The notes under the pieces are model-generated. The model made no database searches. It had not been told where the DNA came from and worked only from the letters and a program-made list of their open reading frames with translations. From Crocodylus rhombifer (Eukaryota > Chordata > Crocodylia > Crocodylidae), in contig JAVSML010001000.1 of the NCBI GenBank assembly GCA_038503035.1, positions 744,397-808,396 on the forward strand: a DNA stretch of 64,000 nucleotides, read 5' to 3'. Numbering within the stretch: position 1 is the first letter of the stretch; each line of letters opens with the position of its first letter. Shown one piece after another: positions 26,262-41,240 of the stretch. The translations under genes and the position numbers were made by a program.

Positions 26262-27802
26262 CAGGGGTGGGCAAAATATAGCCCGTGGGCCGGATCTAGC
26301 CCATGAGGCCATTCTATCCAGTCTGCAGGGCCCCTAAATAATTTAGAAAATTAATATTCATTTGCCCTTGGTTCCTTTAAAAAAATGACAGGAACCAAGA
26401 GGAGTAGGACCCAGGGGAAGCCCGGCAAGCTCCCATAACAGCAGGACCCACTCAACCCCACCCCCCAGCCGGAAGCCTCAGCAGGGACTTTTGGCCTGGG
26501 ACCACGTGGCTGCCTTGCGCTGGAACCTCATGTAAGGGGGTGGGGACAGGGAAGGAGCCCAGGGAAAAGTTGCCCATGGAAAAGCTGAGCATGGGGGAGG
26601 AAAAGCATCCCCTTGCCCACCCCATGGCCAGTGCCCTGCACTCCAACAGCTCACAGCCCACATGGGGCTGCCTGTGCCTGCTTTGGACAAGTGGCTGCTT
26701 TTCCTTCTCCCCGTGCCCAGTTTTAACCCGGATTCCTTCCCTGCTCCTCCCCAGTGCAAGGAAAAGCGGCCCCTCACCCGCCCTGCGGCCGGCGCTGCCT
26801 TCTGCAGCCACTCGTAGCCTGCGTGGAGCTGTCCAGAGCAGGCACAGGCAGTCCCACATGGGCTGTGAGTGGCTGCAGTTAGAGGCATGGGGTGGGAGAG
26901 GCTGTTTCCCCCCCCCGTGCCACCTTGTAACCTGGCCCTGCAGCCAGCCTAGGCCCTGTGCCAGCTCTGGCCTCACCTGTTGGGGCTGCACATGGTGGCA
27001 GCAGCTGTGGCCCTCCAGCTTGCTGCACTGGGCAGTGTTTGCCACTGCTGCCTCTGGGCTACCCAGCACACGAGCTCTGGACAGGCAGCAGTAGTCAACA
27101 CTGCCCGGCATGGCAAACGGGGCGGGGGCCGCAGCTGCTGCAGCTGCATGCAGCCCCAACAGGCAATCCCAGAGCCGGCATGGGGCCCAGGCTGGCAGCA
27201 GGGCTGGGTTACAAGCTGGTGCTAAGCACAGGGAAAAGCATCCCCTCACTCGCCCCATGGCCGGCGCCCTGCACTGCAGCCACTGGCAGCCCACATGGGG
27301 CTGCCTGTGCCTGCTCCAGACAGCCCTGCATGGGCTGTGAGTGCCTGCAGCAGCGAGTGCTGGCCACGGGGCAGGCAAGGGGCTGCTTTTCCCCGTGTGA
27401 GCAGGGAGTTGGGGTTGTGTGCTGCCCCCCACCTATACCATGGGGCTGGGGGGCACTGGGAGTGAGTGGGTGGGGAGTCAGCAGGAGCACGGGGCCCACA
27501 CCAGTGTCCCGGGGCCAGTGCTGGTGGGGCCCAGAGCAGGGTGGCAGGAGTGCGGGGTCCCAACCAGCAGGGGCTCTATGGAGCTGGACCAGATCCCCCC
27601 TCTCCCTGCTGGTGCAGCCCAGCCTGGCTCCACAGACTCCTGCTAGCCTGTGCCTCACTTTGGGCCCCATCGGTGCTGGCCCTGGGACATTGGTCCCAAG
27701 ATGGTGACTATGAAGTGGGGCACCTGTCAAGACCATGTGGCCTGCAACAGCCTGCCAAAACTGGGAAAGCGGCCCTCTGCCTGAAATGGTTACCCGCCTC
27801 TG
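26262..27802. mobile_element. 1.5-kb GC-rich hAT-like nonautonomous element
   Basis: Left end CAGGGGTGGGCAAAATATAG, right end in reverse CAGAGGCGGGTAACC: related inverted ends of the CAGGGGTGGGCAAA type. The 7-mer CTATAAT stands just outside both ends (26252-26258 and 27805-27811), a likely target duplication with a few bases of slippage. The GC-rich core contains three diverged copies of a block of about 110 bp (near 26600, 26762 and 27232) built on CCCCATGGCC, GGCTGCCTGTGCCTGCT and GGGCTGTGAGTG, and a large inverted repeat near 27010-27115. Open frames of up to 326 codons on both strands come from this stop-poor composition; none resembles a transposase. Confidence 0.75.
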
Positions 27803-27811
27803 ATCTATAAT

Positions 27812-28225
27812 CTCATAAAAGCTCCAACCAGCTATGAAGTAAGGCTTTGAAAATGTGTACTAACTTTATAGCTGGTTGCAATCCAGCTTTAATTTGGACA
27901 TGAACCAGGGTATGACCCTGTAACTGAGCCCGGTCAGCTGATCAGGCTCCTAGTGACAGGGATGCACCATGCTCAGCTGAGGGACTTCCATATGAAGGAG
28001 TCCTCATCCTGGCTGTGGGGTGTTGCTATGACTGCAAGTCCTGTCAGCTATAAGACTTGCAGCTGCAGGAGATTTGTACTTGTTGGTATAGGAGGACCAG
28101 AGCAGAAATAAGGCATGATAGAATCTGATGCTGGAACCCACAATCACACCTCCTGCCATGCATGTGTGGTACGATAGAAGGTGCAATTGTATAGATCATC
28201 TCTCAGATACTATCACGCTTTCACC
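27812..28225. other. repeat-like block related to 59270-59620
   Basis: The phrases GTACTAACTTTATAGCTGGTT and GTCAGCTGATCAGG recur, diverged, at about 59289-59312 and 59410-59430, suggesting two copies of one dispersed repeat. Ends are not defined. Confidence 0.35.
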
Positions 28226-30949
28226 TGAACATCTAGAGGAGTTCTCACACACAAAAGGACAGTTTTGTCAAGCTGTTTGAGAGGTGTTCAGTTTCAAGAA
28301 CCCTTTAATAAGTGTTTTACAATTGAATACAGGTGATAAAAAAATAGAAAGCCAATATAGACAACTTCAGGAAATTTGAATGCAATGAACACAGGGTCGT
28401 TAAAATGGAAAGCACTAAACAAGAATGAGGAACCAGAGCCTGATTGGTAAACTGAAAAATATTTTGCTTGAAATTATGTCTTATAGAAAAAAAAGCAATA
28501 AGGCTGCAACAGAAATGGTCACAACTTTAAACTACAAACCAAAGAATTCTGTTGCTAGGAGATAAGCATCCACTATGCTGTTTTACTGTTGTGTATATTA
28601 TACACATCACCATTGTATCCAAGTGCCTGTTGGCCACTTAGGAAAGAAACCTAGTCTACATATAACAATCCTCACTTCCTTTTTGGAGAAGATCAGTGTG
28701 TTTGGCAAAAAGAAGAGATTCCTCAGCTACTGAAGAGATCGGAATACCAGAAATGGTGAGTCCGGGAAGAAACCATAAAGTTCGTGTGTGCTTCTCTCCT
28801 CCTTATCTTGCTAAAATGTTTATGCAGGGGACACATACAGGTGGTGACAGATATGTCCTGATGAATCTAGAAATACACAGTGCTCACAGAGGAAAATAAA
28901 GGATTGAAGAAACTCAGCACAGGGTAGAATCAACTCTTCTGTACCTACTGCAAAGGAAGCAGGCTGAGGAGCACAGCAGGCTAATGTATTAACATTATTC
29001 TATGAATGGTAACATACAGGATACTATCCCAGAGGATAGCACGAGTACATATAGACATACAAAATAAATATAAAAACATGATACATATAGAAGCAGCACC
29101 CTAAAAAAAAAATACTATGTTTCATACTAGACGATATTAATAATAACTTGATTTTTTTTATTCCAAGTAAGCTGAAGTGGAATACTTAAGGGATACATTC
29201 TTGCAAAGTGTACACAATGGACCTTGGCACCACCATACCCACTTCCCCTCTCCTTTTTTGTACTGAGTAGAAAGAATGAAGATTCCACAGGATCTGACTA
29301 CTCAATTTCAGATAACCTTCTCCCAGCAGAAAATTCTCCACTTATACTTTCTGGCTAGCTTAAGTTCAGTTTGTGCTGCCTTTGTGGCACAAAGCAGATA
29401 CAGCAGAATGGATAATATAGCTCATTAAATATAGCCTTCTTTTACTCTTTCTCCCTCCTCCTGTTTTGAAAATTATGATTGAATCATTTTATATCACCTT
29501 TTTTCTTACTTCCTTATATGGGAATGTGTAGCTACAGTTGTACATACTTGTTTTTATTTTTTCCAGAGAAGTATTGATTTTTCATTCATCAACTTCAGAC
29601 AAAAAGCATTGCAGGACTTAGCCTGTGAATTTGTGTTTACTTTGGATACAACTTGAAGTTGTTAGATCACAGAAACAAAGTGACCATATTTTTCTCTTTG
29701 AAAAATCAAAGCCACCAAAAATACTAATGAAGTCACAGAACATTAAACACTTAAAAAAAAAAAAAATCAAATATTTTCTATCCTGTCTGTGCTGTGAGGG
29801 GCAACAAAAAGTATTACATGTCAGACTTAAGTTAACTTTCAGACTGGGAATGCAAAAACAATGATTCTAAAGTAAAGTTAAAACGTTTTAAAAAATCCAT
29901 TGTGTATAAGCACCATTGTTTTGAAATATTTTCATAAACATTTGCTATTAATGTGAATACTATTAACTTGTGCCCAGTTTCAAATAGGCAGCTATGTATT
30001 CTGTCATCTTTCAGTTATCTTTGCATATTTCAGTATTAGAGGACCTAAATACTTAAATGCTTATGAAGGCTTGGCACACATGCCTAAGACATGTCCTTTA
30101 GCTGTCAGCTAGAACATGGTTAGGCATCAATGCACTTATCTACTATGTATACCTGCTACAGTCACCATTTAAATTGATATTTGAGGACAGTAGGAAGATA
30201 TGTTTTGCCCATTTTGGTATTTGATTATGGAATAATACAAGGTGCATGTGGATCTATGTTTTGGTACAACATATGAATGACTATCTGGCCAGTGCACATC
30301 TTAACTGTTTAACCTGTTTCCTACAATCTCAATTGTTCCTTTGCCCCACTCTTCAGTTGAGCTGTTTGCACGTTCATGGGATTTGATATGAATCAAATTA
30401 CTGACTTCTCACAGTGATTTACAATCTTGAAATACTTACAATTTTTTCTAAAAGTAATGCGTGTAATTATATGGGAGGCTGTCTATGTAGAACTCCTGGA
30501 AAGAGCTTTGGCTTATTTGACTTTTTTAAAAATAATTATTATTTTTAATGCATGAATAACTAGGGTAGTTTACTGCCCTTAAGTTACAACATGATTATGT
30601 TGGATGAGGTTTTACTGTCTTTTTATTTTTTTTTTTTTTACATATTAGCAATTGATTTTTAAGAGCATCTCTCTGTCTTTTTTAAAATGAAATGCAGTAA
30701 GGCAATCTTTAAAAACTGAATAATGTGAATAGTAAGGGCAAAAATCCTGAAAAATTAGTAAAAGATGGCAACAAAGGAGCTGATAAAAATGCTTAAACAA
30801 TCCTTAGGAAAAAGAGGAGAAGACTCACAGCTGGGATTACCTTTGTTTTTAATGATTGTGAAAGTACTGAGCACAGGACACTACAAATACAGATCTAACA
30901 CTTGCTGCAGTCCAAATGGAATACTTTAATTGTTGCATACAGCATTTCA

Positions 30950-33380
30950 TAAAACATGATGGCAGATACTGAGAAGCACAGCAAAGAGTGTGCGATTTAA
31001 AGCATCACCTACACAAACCAAGCAGGGTGCAGAGGAGGACTCAGACCCCCTGCACATTTGGATTACTAGTCAGAGAACCTGGCAACAGTTTGGAAGCAGT
31101 GGAAGGAAATGCTGACCTTGTATACACAACTGACCATGGCAGACAAGGATGAGAAAATAAAGGTAAACCTTTTCCATTATCTTACCAAGACAATGGGCAT
31201 AGAAGTGAGTTCAATGCTTAAACAGAGGGGCTCAATAGATTATAATAACTGACAAAGGCTTTTTATGGGTACCATGACCACAGGGGAAAAAAAGAATGAG
31301 ACTGTGGAAAAATATGATTTTGTTTCAACTTGGAATCAGGATCCAGAAGAAGAAAAAGATAATTATGTTTCAGAGCAAAAAAGCATTGGTGTCACCATAT
31401 CATTTGAAATATAACAGACTCCCTTATTAGAGACAGAATTATTTGTGGGACATCTGATCTTAAGCTAAGGGAGAGATTTTTGAGAGCAGTTGAGATGACT
31501 CTGGTCAAGGCCATTCAAATTCCATGAGCAGCTCAATTATTTAAGGAAAGAACCAAAACAGTTGCTGGTACAGAACAAGCACATGGTAAATTTAAAGGGA
31601 CCCAGGAGGCAGACCAAAGATAGGGCAACTGAGAATGTAGTCCCTAGGCTCAAGTGTTGAGCCAGGTGTATGGGCAAAGATGCCTGGGTTGTGGGAAACA
31701 ACCATTTTGTATCCCAGCACTGCAACAACCTCAAGGGAAATAAACCCTCAATACATGCAGGAGGGGAGGAAACTGAAATTTCTGATTAGGAAAATGAAGC
31801 CTTCTCAGTGATTTTAGAAGATCCAAATACTCACAACATACATGCACTACAGAAGAAAGCTACTACTAAGCTGTTGGTCTTATTTCCAGTTACATTAGTG
31901 GAACAGCAACCAGTGACTTTTCAGCTCAACTGTGGATCCAGCTGCAACATAGTTCCTACAAAACTACTCAGCAGTAGTATCAGATTGGAGAGATGTAAGC
32001 AGATGCTGGTTATGTACAATAAAAGAGCTATACAGCCAGTGGGTAAATGAAGACTACAAAATCCACAGAACAGAAAGCAATCCTGTCTGGAATTCACAGT
32101 GATCAGCACTGAAAAATGCCATCCACTGTTAGGCAGCCAAGCATGGCAAACCGTGGCCCCTTTTTTCAGTGCAACACCAGTGTATCCTCCACATGAGACA
32201 GGGGGGTGGAAGCAAGGTGTGGTCCTTGACAGATTTTTTACTGGAGCAAAAAGATGTTTTTGCAGGAGATGGGCACCTAGAGGAAATGCTAAATTTAGAA
32301 ACAGACCCACACATACAGCCTTTACAACTGTTGAAATTCAAAGTGCCACTCAAAGAATGCCTTGCTGCCCTAACAAGAAGGGGTATTATTAAACCAGTGG
32401 AAATAAGCACCAGCTAGGTCAGCATCCTGATAGTGGTAAGAAAACCATCTGGCAAACTGAGGACCTGTAAAAATCCAAAACCTCTCAACAAGGCACTAAA
32501 AAGAAGTCATTATCCACTGCCCACTCTTGAGGACATACTGCTTGAACTATTAAGGGCAAAATGTTTATGGTTTGTGTTGTAAAACATGGGATCTGGTATA
32601 TGGAACTAAATGAGCCTTCAAGCCATCTGGCAACCTTTGCAATGCCCTTTTGCAGAAGTATGGATGTCCATAGGCATCAGTCCTCCCCCAGAGTTGTTCC
32701 AGCACAAACTGAATCAGATTCTCAGGAGTCAGAATTGTATCAGATAACATCCTGATTGTGGAGGGCAGAGAGAGTGAGAAAAAGCTATCTAGGACTATGA
32801 TATTTAGCTGCAACAGCTCCTATGTGTACAAAAAAGAACATTAAGACAGGCCAACATTGAGAGAACTGAAGTCCCTTAACATTGGATACCATCTGACCTC
32901 AGCAGGACTCCAGCCTAGCCCTAAGAAATTGAGAGCCATTAAGGATCATAGAATGGGACTGGATCTGATCCTTATCAAAAAGAACTAGATATGATCCTTA
33001 TCTGGCATTGCTGGACCATTGCAATACCCTCTTTCAGGGATTTGATAGTAGCCCAAACACCAATGGAATAAAGAACCAGGACACTACCCATGAAAGACAA
33101 CAGACAACATGCTGCAGCCAGACAGAAAGCAAGCAGACAACACATAGAGTCTTCAAAGAAAATGGCAAGGCAGATGAGGAGTATATTACACTAGAGGAGC
33201 TAAATACCTAATTCCTCTGTATAGAGATGACAGTCTGCATTCAGCCATGCAGCAACTACATAAAACAATGGCAAGAAGCCACTGTCCAAGCTGTTATTGA
33301 ACCAAGACCCTATAAAGTAGTTAACACTGAGGAGCAGTGGTCGAGAAGAAACCTTAGACAGTTGTGGACCAGCAATGTCA
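30950..33380 (+). mobile_element. degenerate Ty3/Gypsy LTR retrotransposon, internally deleted
   Basis: Plus-strand remnants come in Gypsy order, in broken frames. A gag-like stretch lies at about 31070-31210 (VWKQWKEMLTLYTQLT, KVNLFHYLTKTMGIE). A nucleocapsid zinc knuckle lies at about 31680-31730 (CLGCG, then HFVSQHC after a frameshift). The protease is at about 31918-31960, with NCGSS where an active enzyme has D-T/S-G. The reverse-transcriptase N-terminal region is at about 32220-32420 (FLLEQKDVFAGDGHLEEML, LTRRGIIKPVE) and its C-terminal part at about 32870-32945 (GYHLTSAGLQPSPKKLRAIK). The integrase C-terminal region is at about 32998-33365 (LALLDHCNTLFQGFDSSPN, VIEPRPYKVVNTEEQWSRRN). 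RNase H and the integrase catalytic core are absent. No LTRs were recognised. This resembles the family often annotated as K02A2.6-like. Confidence 0.85.
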
Positions 33381-33895
33381 GGGAATCAGTATGCAGGGGC
33401 AGAGGAGACCAGCACTCAAGTAACTCTGATCAGGCCTCAGCCATCAGTTGGCCAGAGGTCACAGTCAGATGCAACAAGGAAAATGGGTGGCTCCTAAGAA
33501 GAAAATCAACAGGAAGACTACAACAGGACAGAACCAAAGCCTGCCCCCAAACAGTATGCCCAATAAGGTATAGGAAACTACTGTTGCACATGAATGACTA
33601 CAGCACCTAGAAGGCTACATACTGGACAGGTGCTGAAATCTATGTCCCCATGGTGGGTTATGTGTTGGAAACCTTTGGCCTCAAACCACCACACATACAA
33701 AGATCCATCCAAATGTTCTAGGGGTGGTGGGGGAGTGTTGTTTTGTTTTGCAGGTTTCTTTTTTTATTACTGCACAGAACCTTATGCATGAAACAGTTTC
33801 TGTTCACTCACGGAGGCCGAAACATGACTTCTTTCAAAATTCTGTCTAGTAGGGTCTACATCTAAAATTTAGAAGTGAATGCACAGTCTCTGCAA

Positions 33896-34369
33896 CTAGG
33901 GCCACATGTAGATATTGCCCTACCAGCTGCGGAGCAAAGCGCCAGGCTCTGTGCAGCTTAGGGGCTCCACAGAAAGCCTGTGCAGGCAGCCTGGAAACAG
34001 CCCAGGAAGGCAGGCTTCTCCCAAAAGAGGAACAAAAAAATGGCAGTGAGCCTGATCTCCCCACTCTCTGCAGCCTGCCTGCCTGAGCTGTGCGGGGCCC
34101 TGGTGCTTCCCTCCGTGACTGTGGTGCCTGTGGGTGGTTGCCACCGGGGCGGTGGAGGGAAGCACCAGCCCTCTCCCCACCTGCCCCAACCCGCAGCCCA
34201 GGGACCACTCTGCCTGCCAGCAACTCACCCTCCCCTCCCCTCTGCTGGAAAGGCAGGTAAGTTGGCCATGTGCATGGCACGAGGTTTTAATTGGCCCTAA
34301 ATCGAAGTGGTGTTTTTAAAAACCCACCGCTTTAATTTAGGGCCCTTGTTTCATCTACATACGCCCTAG
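33896..34369. mobile_element. TIR element with GC-rich core and subterminal hairpin
   Basis: The left end CTAGGGCCACATGTAGAT and the right end in reverse CTAGGGCGTATGTAGAT are inverted repeats. Near the right end, GGCCCTAAAT...GTGGTGTTTTTAAAAACCCACC...ATTTAGGGCC (34293-34344) forms a long hairpin. No matching 8-bp flank was found. The open frames on both strands lie in the GC-rich core. Confidence 0.6.
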
Positions 34370-34438
34370 GAGACTAGACTAGACGAATCAGGGTCCTGGT
34401 TTTTAACATTAAACTTAAAATTCCTGACTACTCAGGAA

Positions 34439-34470
34439 GCTTAGATAGATAGATAAATATCTATCTAAGC
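34439..34470. repeat. perfect 13-bp inverted repeat
   Basis: The arm GCTTAGATAGATA, a 6-nt spacer, then its exact reverse complement, embedded in an AGAT-type microsatellite. It would form a hairpin in single strands; probably a by-product of microsatellite turnover. Confidence 0.85.
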
Positions 34471-34828
34471 GTGTCACTTAGCTCATTATAGTGACAAAAC
34501 TAGCAATGAAAATAAGATAATTGGAAGGTAATCTATCTTCACTGTCTAATTCATCAGAGGATTGGTGGGGACAAATAATGTAAAGAGGATGTTGCGATAT
34601 TCTGATACTAAATTTGGCCTGTTCCATAAACTTTACATTTGCCTGATTTATATTTGCCCGATTTATATTTGCCCTTGTCATTTTAAAAAATGATTTTGAT
34701 GAATGGCATTTTTCTTTGCATGATGCTTTTTATTCTTATCACGCAGCAATGAAACTGACAGACAGGGAGGGAGAGAGAGTGTATAGACATAAGTCATGGG
34801 TATAATAGAAGAACAGACTCTCAAGCAG

Positions 34829-35131
34829 TGCTTTTCAGCCAAGTCACTGCTGTTACACCCCCTTTTCCACTACCTTTACTTACAACCTTATATTTTTTCA
34901 CATAAAAACAAGTTGCATGTTACTTTTTGTACACATACATTTGTGTAGACACGCAGGCTCTATATGAAATATTATTAATTTTCAACTTTTCTGTCAGAAC
35001 TGAATCTTTCCCTCCTTTAAAAGCAGGCACGCTATTAAAAATTGCTTGTTTGGGATTTGTTTGTGTCATGGCAAACTTGCTCCTGCCAGTTCTGAAGCCC
35101 ATGCAATATCAAGGTGGTCTAATGCACTGAT
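34829..35131. mobile_element. possible hAT-like MITE
   Basis: Left CAGTGCTTTTCAGCC is like the CAGTGSTTTTCAACC end of hAT elements, and the right end in reverse begins CAGTGCATTAGACC. The flanking octamers do not match, so this is tentative. Confidence 0.3.
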
Positions 35132-35376
35132 GTTCAGAAACTTGGATAATGTATATAATTATTTATTGTGCAATTCACATAATTATACAACCGACTATGG
35201 GAGACATTAGTAAATATATTTAAGCTTTAAAATAGTAACACTTTATAATTCCTTTATAACTGCAATTACGTATATTAATTTTACAAAAGGGAGCAATCGC
35301 CTCAGTTGCCTACTGAAGCCAATGTTCACGTAGATAAATCACCCCAGCAAAGATATGAAATGAAAGGAGTACTCAC

Positions 35377-35521
35377 TTGTTTTGTCTTCGTCTTAGTTAT
35401 GGTGTCTGAAATGGGCTTCTTCCTCTCTTTAACAGCTGTTTTAGAAAACAGTTCTTCAAACTCATGATAATCTATGGAAGGCTCTTCAATTTTTTCCCAC
35501 ACAAGTGAAGCATTAGAATCT
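35377..35521 (-). CDS. FMN2: FMN2 FH2-domain exon, 145 nt
   Basis: The minus-strand acceptor GCTTAACTTTAG precedes AGATTC and the donor is CAA|GTGAGTAC. One base completes the arginine codon left by the FH1 exon, and 48 codons follow, ending in phase 0. The residues include [34 protein letters not shown] and TKTKTKQ, which match the FH2 entry of FMN2 almost residue for residue. This segment forms the lasso and linker region that lets two FH2 subunits join into a ring; the tryptophan of VWEK sits in the lasso/post contact of known formin structures. The intron separating it from the FH1 exon is only 1158 bp, the shortest here. Confidence 0.97.
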
Positions 35522-38400
<2,879 letters not shown>

Positions 38401-41084
38401 GGTTTTCAGCTCAATCAGCTAAGATTAAACATCTTACCATCCATTCAGTAGTTTAGTTCCACTCTGACTGGAACCTTATGGTCAATGCAAATAGGGGTTA
38501 CCTGTGAGCAGAGCAAGTACTTTGCTACCCCATTTCCGTATAAAAGGAGAAACTATATTTCTCAATTTACACTTCTATGAAAGACAGTAAAGGTACTCAA
38601 GCCAGAGTTAGTATTTATTAAAACTGTATTAGCATATGTTTTTTGCATTGTAAACAGAATCCTCCTATTCAGTGTAATGTCATCCAAAGATGGATTAAAA
38701 ATACAGCAGTGAATTACGAGTATTGCAATTCTTTTTTGTAAGTATAGGTAAAGTACCATATGGAAAGTTCCACGAATCATCTCTAACGATTATGAATCTA
38801 CGTATGTATTCAGTACAATGTCACTTTATGAAGACCTGAATACAGTATTGAAGGCTGGACTTGAATATATATAATTTTATAGCCCCAATAAGAATATAGA
38901 ACTCATTAAAATATATATGCTACCTTACTGGATTTCTTGGCCAGAACTCCAGCCTCTAGGGTAGGAAAACAATTTCATGAGAAGAGGAGACATTTTAAAG
39001 CTTAATATTTTCATAAGATCATGAAAACTGATGGACTGTCAAATCTCCTGCTAAGCAATTGTGTAGGGCAAACAAAAACAAACTTCTTAATGGAGATGGT
39101 CTTCCAATGAAGTTGAAGCATTCTATACTACTGGATATTTTTTTAACATTTTTTAAGATGCGAAGTATAATACAGAGGAAGGGTGTTGATTTCTTGACAA
39201 GTTATGGCTGTTAGAAAATGAATCAGTCAACCTGGTCTCACAATGCTAGTGCAATCTGAACATACATACCTTTGTTGAGATGTGTGCTCAGGGGGAATTA
39301 CATCAATTAAATATATTTGGGAAAACAGGATATATATGCTTTGGTTAGATAGCATTTGGAATCACTTACTTTAAACACCCGAGTCTTTTTCAAGAGTTTT
39401 CTCAAGCAAGAACATCTTGCCTCACTTAAATCTTTTTAGGCATCTATATATCCATAGAGAAAATGAAAGGATCGCTTCAAGGAACACACAAAAGCAACTT
39501 TTTACATACAAACTAGTTTGTTTTTGATAATCTCCTATAATATCCCTAGAAGATTAATTTAGTTTATAGAATCTAAAAGTCTCATTAAGGGAAAAATGGA
39601 ATTTCTTCCTCCCAGTTCAGCCAAAAAGAAAAACATTGACTCATTCATATCCTGCAATTTTGTAATTTTTATACAAACCAAGAATTTTAAAATTTAAAGG
39701 ATCATTTAAATACGAGGTGCATAAAAGGGGAATTGTATTTGAAATGCCGAATTATTTTGTCTGGTAAAAATTACGATAATTGACCTGCTACACTTCAATT
39801 CCTTTGTAGCAGGTTAAAAGGATCTCAGGATTCTCTTAAACTACATTAATTCTTTAGTTTAAAAAATTAGCACACTAGCTTTATTAAGAACAGGCTATTT
39901 CTACATATTTGAAGTAAAAAAGTTTTTCACTTTACTGTTTAAACTGACAACATCAGCCCTATAATTCTCTCCAACTTCCATTGCTAAAAGCTTGAATTCC
40001 TTCCCCATACATTTGGCTTTCTTCCCTTTTGGTAACTAGTTCTGAACCAAACATACTGAAAAACCATGGATCCATGTAGGTCACAGTAGCCTTTAATATC
40101 CCTACCTGGAACAAATGAGGGAAGGAGGGAGCTTTTTATAAACCTTTAATTTAAAATTAAAAAAAAGAAAAATAAACAAATACACAAACGTATGAAAAAC
40201 CTCCACCTTAAAGTCCAAAGGAGAATTTCAGAAAACTATGAGACGTATACATATATACACGCATACATACATACATGTATTTTTATATAAACTGTGTTTA
40301 GTGGGTCTACCAGGATTGCAGAGACAGAGTAGCCTTACCAACTACCTTGTCTATGAAATACATTTTTCAATGTAAAAGTGAAAGCAGATTTGTAGCTTCC
40401 ACTCACCTCTGACAATTCAACATTGCTCATCCTGCAATTAGAGCTTTAGTTTTTGTAACATAAAAAAGCCTGGCAGATTCTTCATTTTCCAAATTTAATA
40501 TGTTTTTAAAAGCTATCCTAAGAGCCCTGCAGCTCAGCATAAAGGCAGGAAACATGGCATTTTAGCAAAAGTTTCATACTGCCCAGTTACTGTTATTAAA
40601 TGATGCTAAAATGAGAAACTTCAGAAAACAGTATTCAACCGACTGTCATACTTCACTTGCCAGGTGAAGTAGACAATCATGTTCTTTAGTATTCTAGCTT
40701 TACTGCTGGAGGTATTGAGGGGAAAGACGACCCCCCCTCCCCATTCCCACACACACACAAAACCCCTCCCCCCAATAAAAAAACATACCCAAAACCTTTA
40801 GGGAATTTGCTGTCAGAAACAGAACCATCCCAATTCCAAGTCTTTCAAGTCTTTTTTTAAATACTGTTTGATTAAATCTCCCCTATTCCAATGATCATGT
40901 AATGTTGCACAGGTTTGGACTGGAAAGGAGTCCTGAAGGGTATAAATTTCCCTAGACTTTGATTATTCCAGTGGGAAAAGGTTAGCAAATACGTACATGT
41001 GCTAATGGTGAAAAATGTATAAGCAAAAAGTGAAAGCTGATTTATATTAGTTTAGATTTAGTTTACAGTAAGGTAGGTTAAGCA

Positions 41085-41240
41085 GACTGCCCTGAAAAGT
41101 TGTAGAATCTATTTTATTGGAGGACTTCAAGAGGAGAGTGAACAAATATATGATACGGACTGTTTAGTAATATCGTTCCTGTACTCATGCAGGGTGTTGA
41201 ACCAGATGATATCTGAGGTCCTTTCTAATTCTATGATTTA
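41085..41240 (+). mobile_element. CR1 3'-end fragment
   Basis: GGAGGACTTCAAGAGGAGAG, then CCAGATGATATCTGAGGTCC and TTTCTAATTCTATGATTT, is the 3' tail of a CR1 LINE in plus orientation. Confidence 0.8.

Noticed and set aside
26452..27810. Several open frames of 100-326 codons on both strands
   Set aside because: They overlap each other in a GC-rich transposon core with internal repeats and lack any recognisable domain; low stop density explains them.
33846..34319. Open frames of up to 144 codons near 34000
   Set aside because: They lie in the GC-rich core of a TIR element; frames exist on both strands and none is recognisable.
35326..35376. Continuation of the 145-nt FH2 exon frame past CAA
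   Set aside because: The GTGAGTAC donor and the perfect match of the next exon ([14 protein letters not shown]) to the following FH2 residues show the exon ends at 35377.
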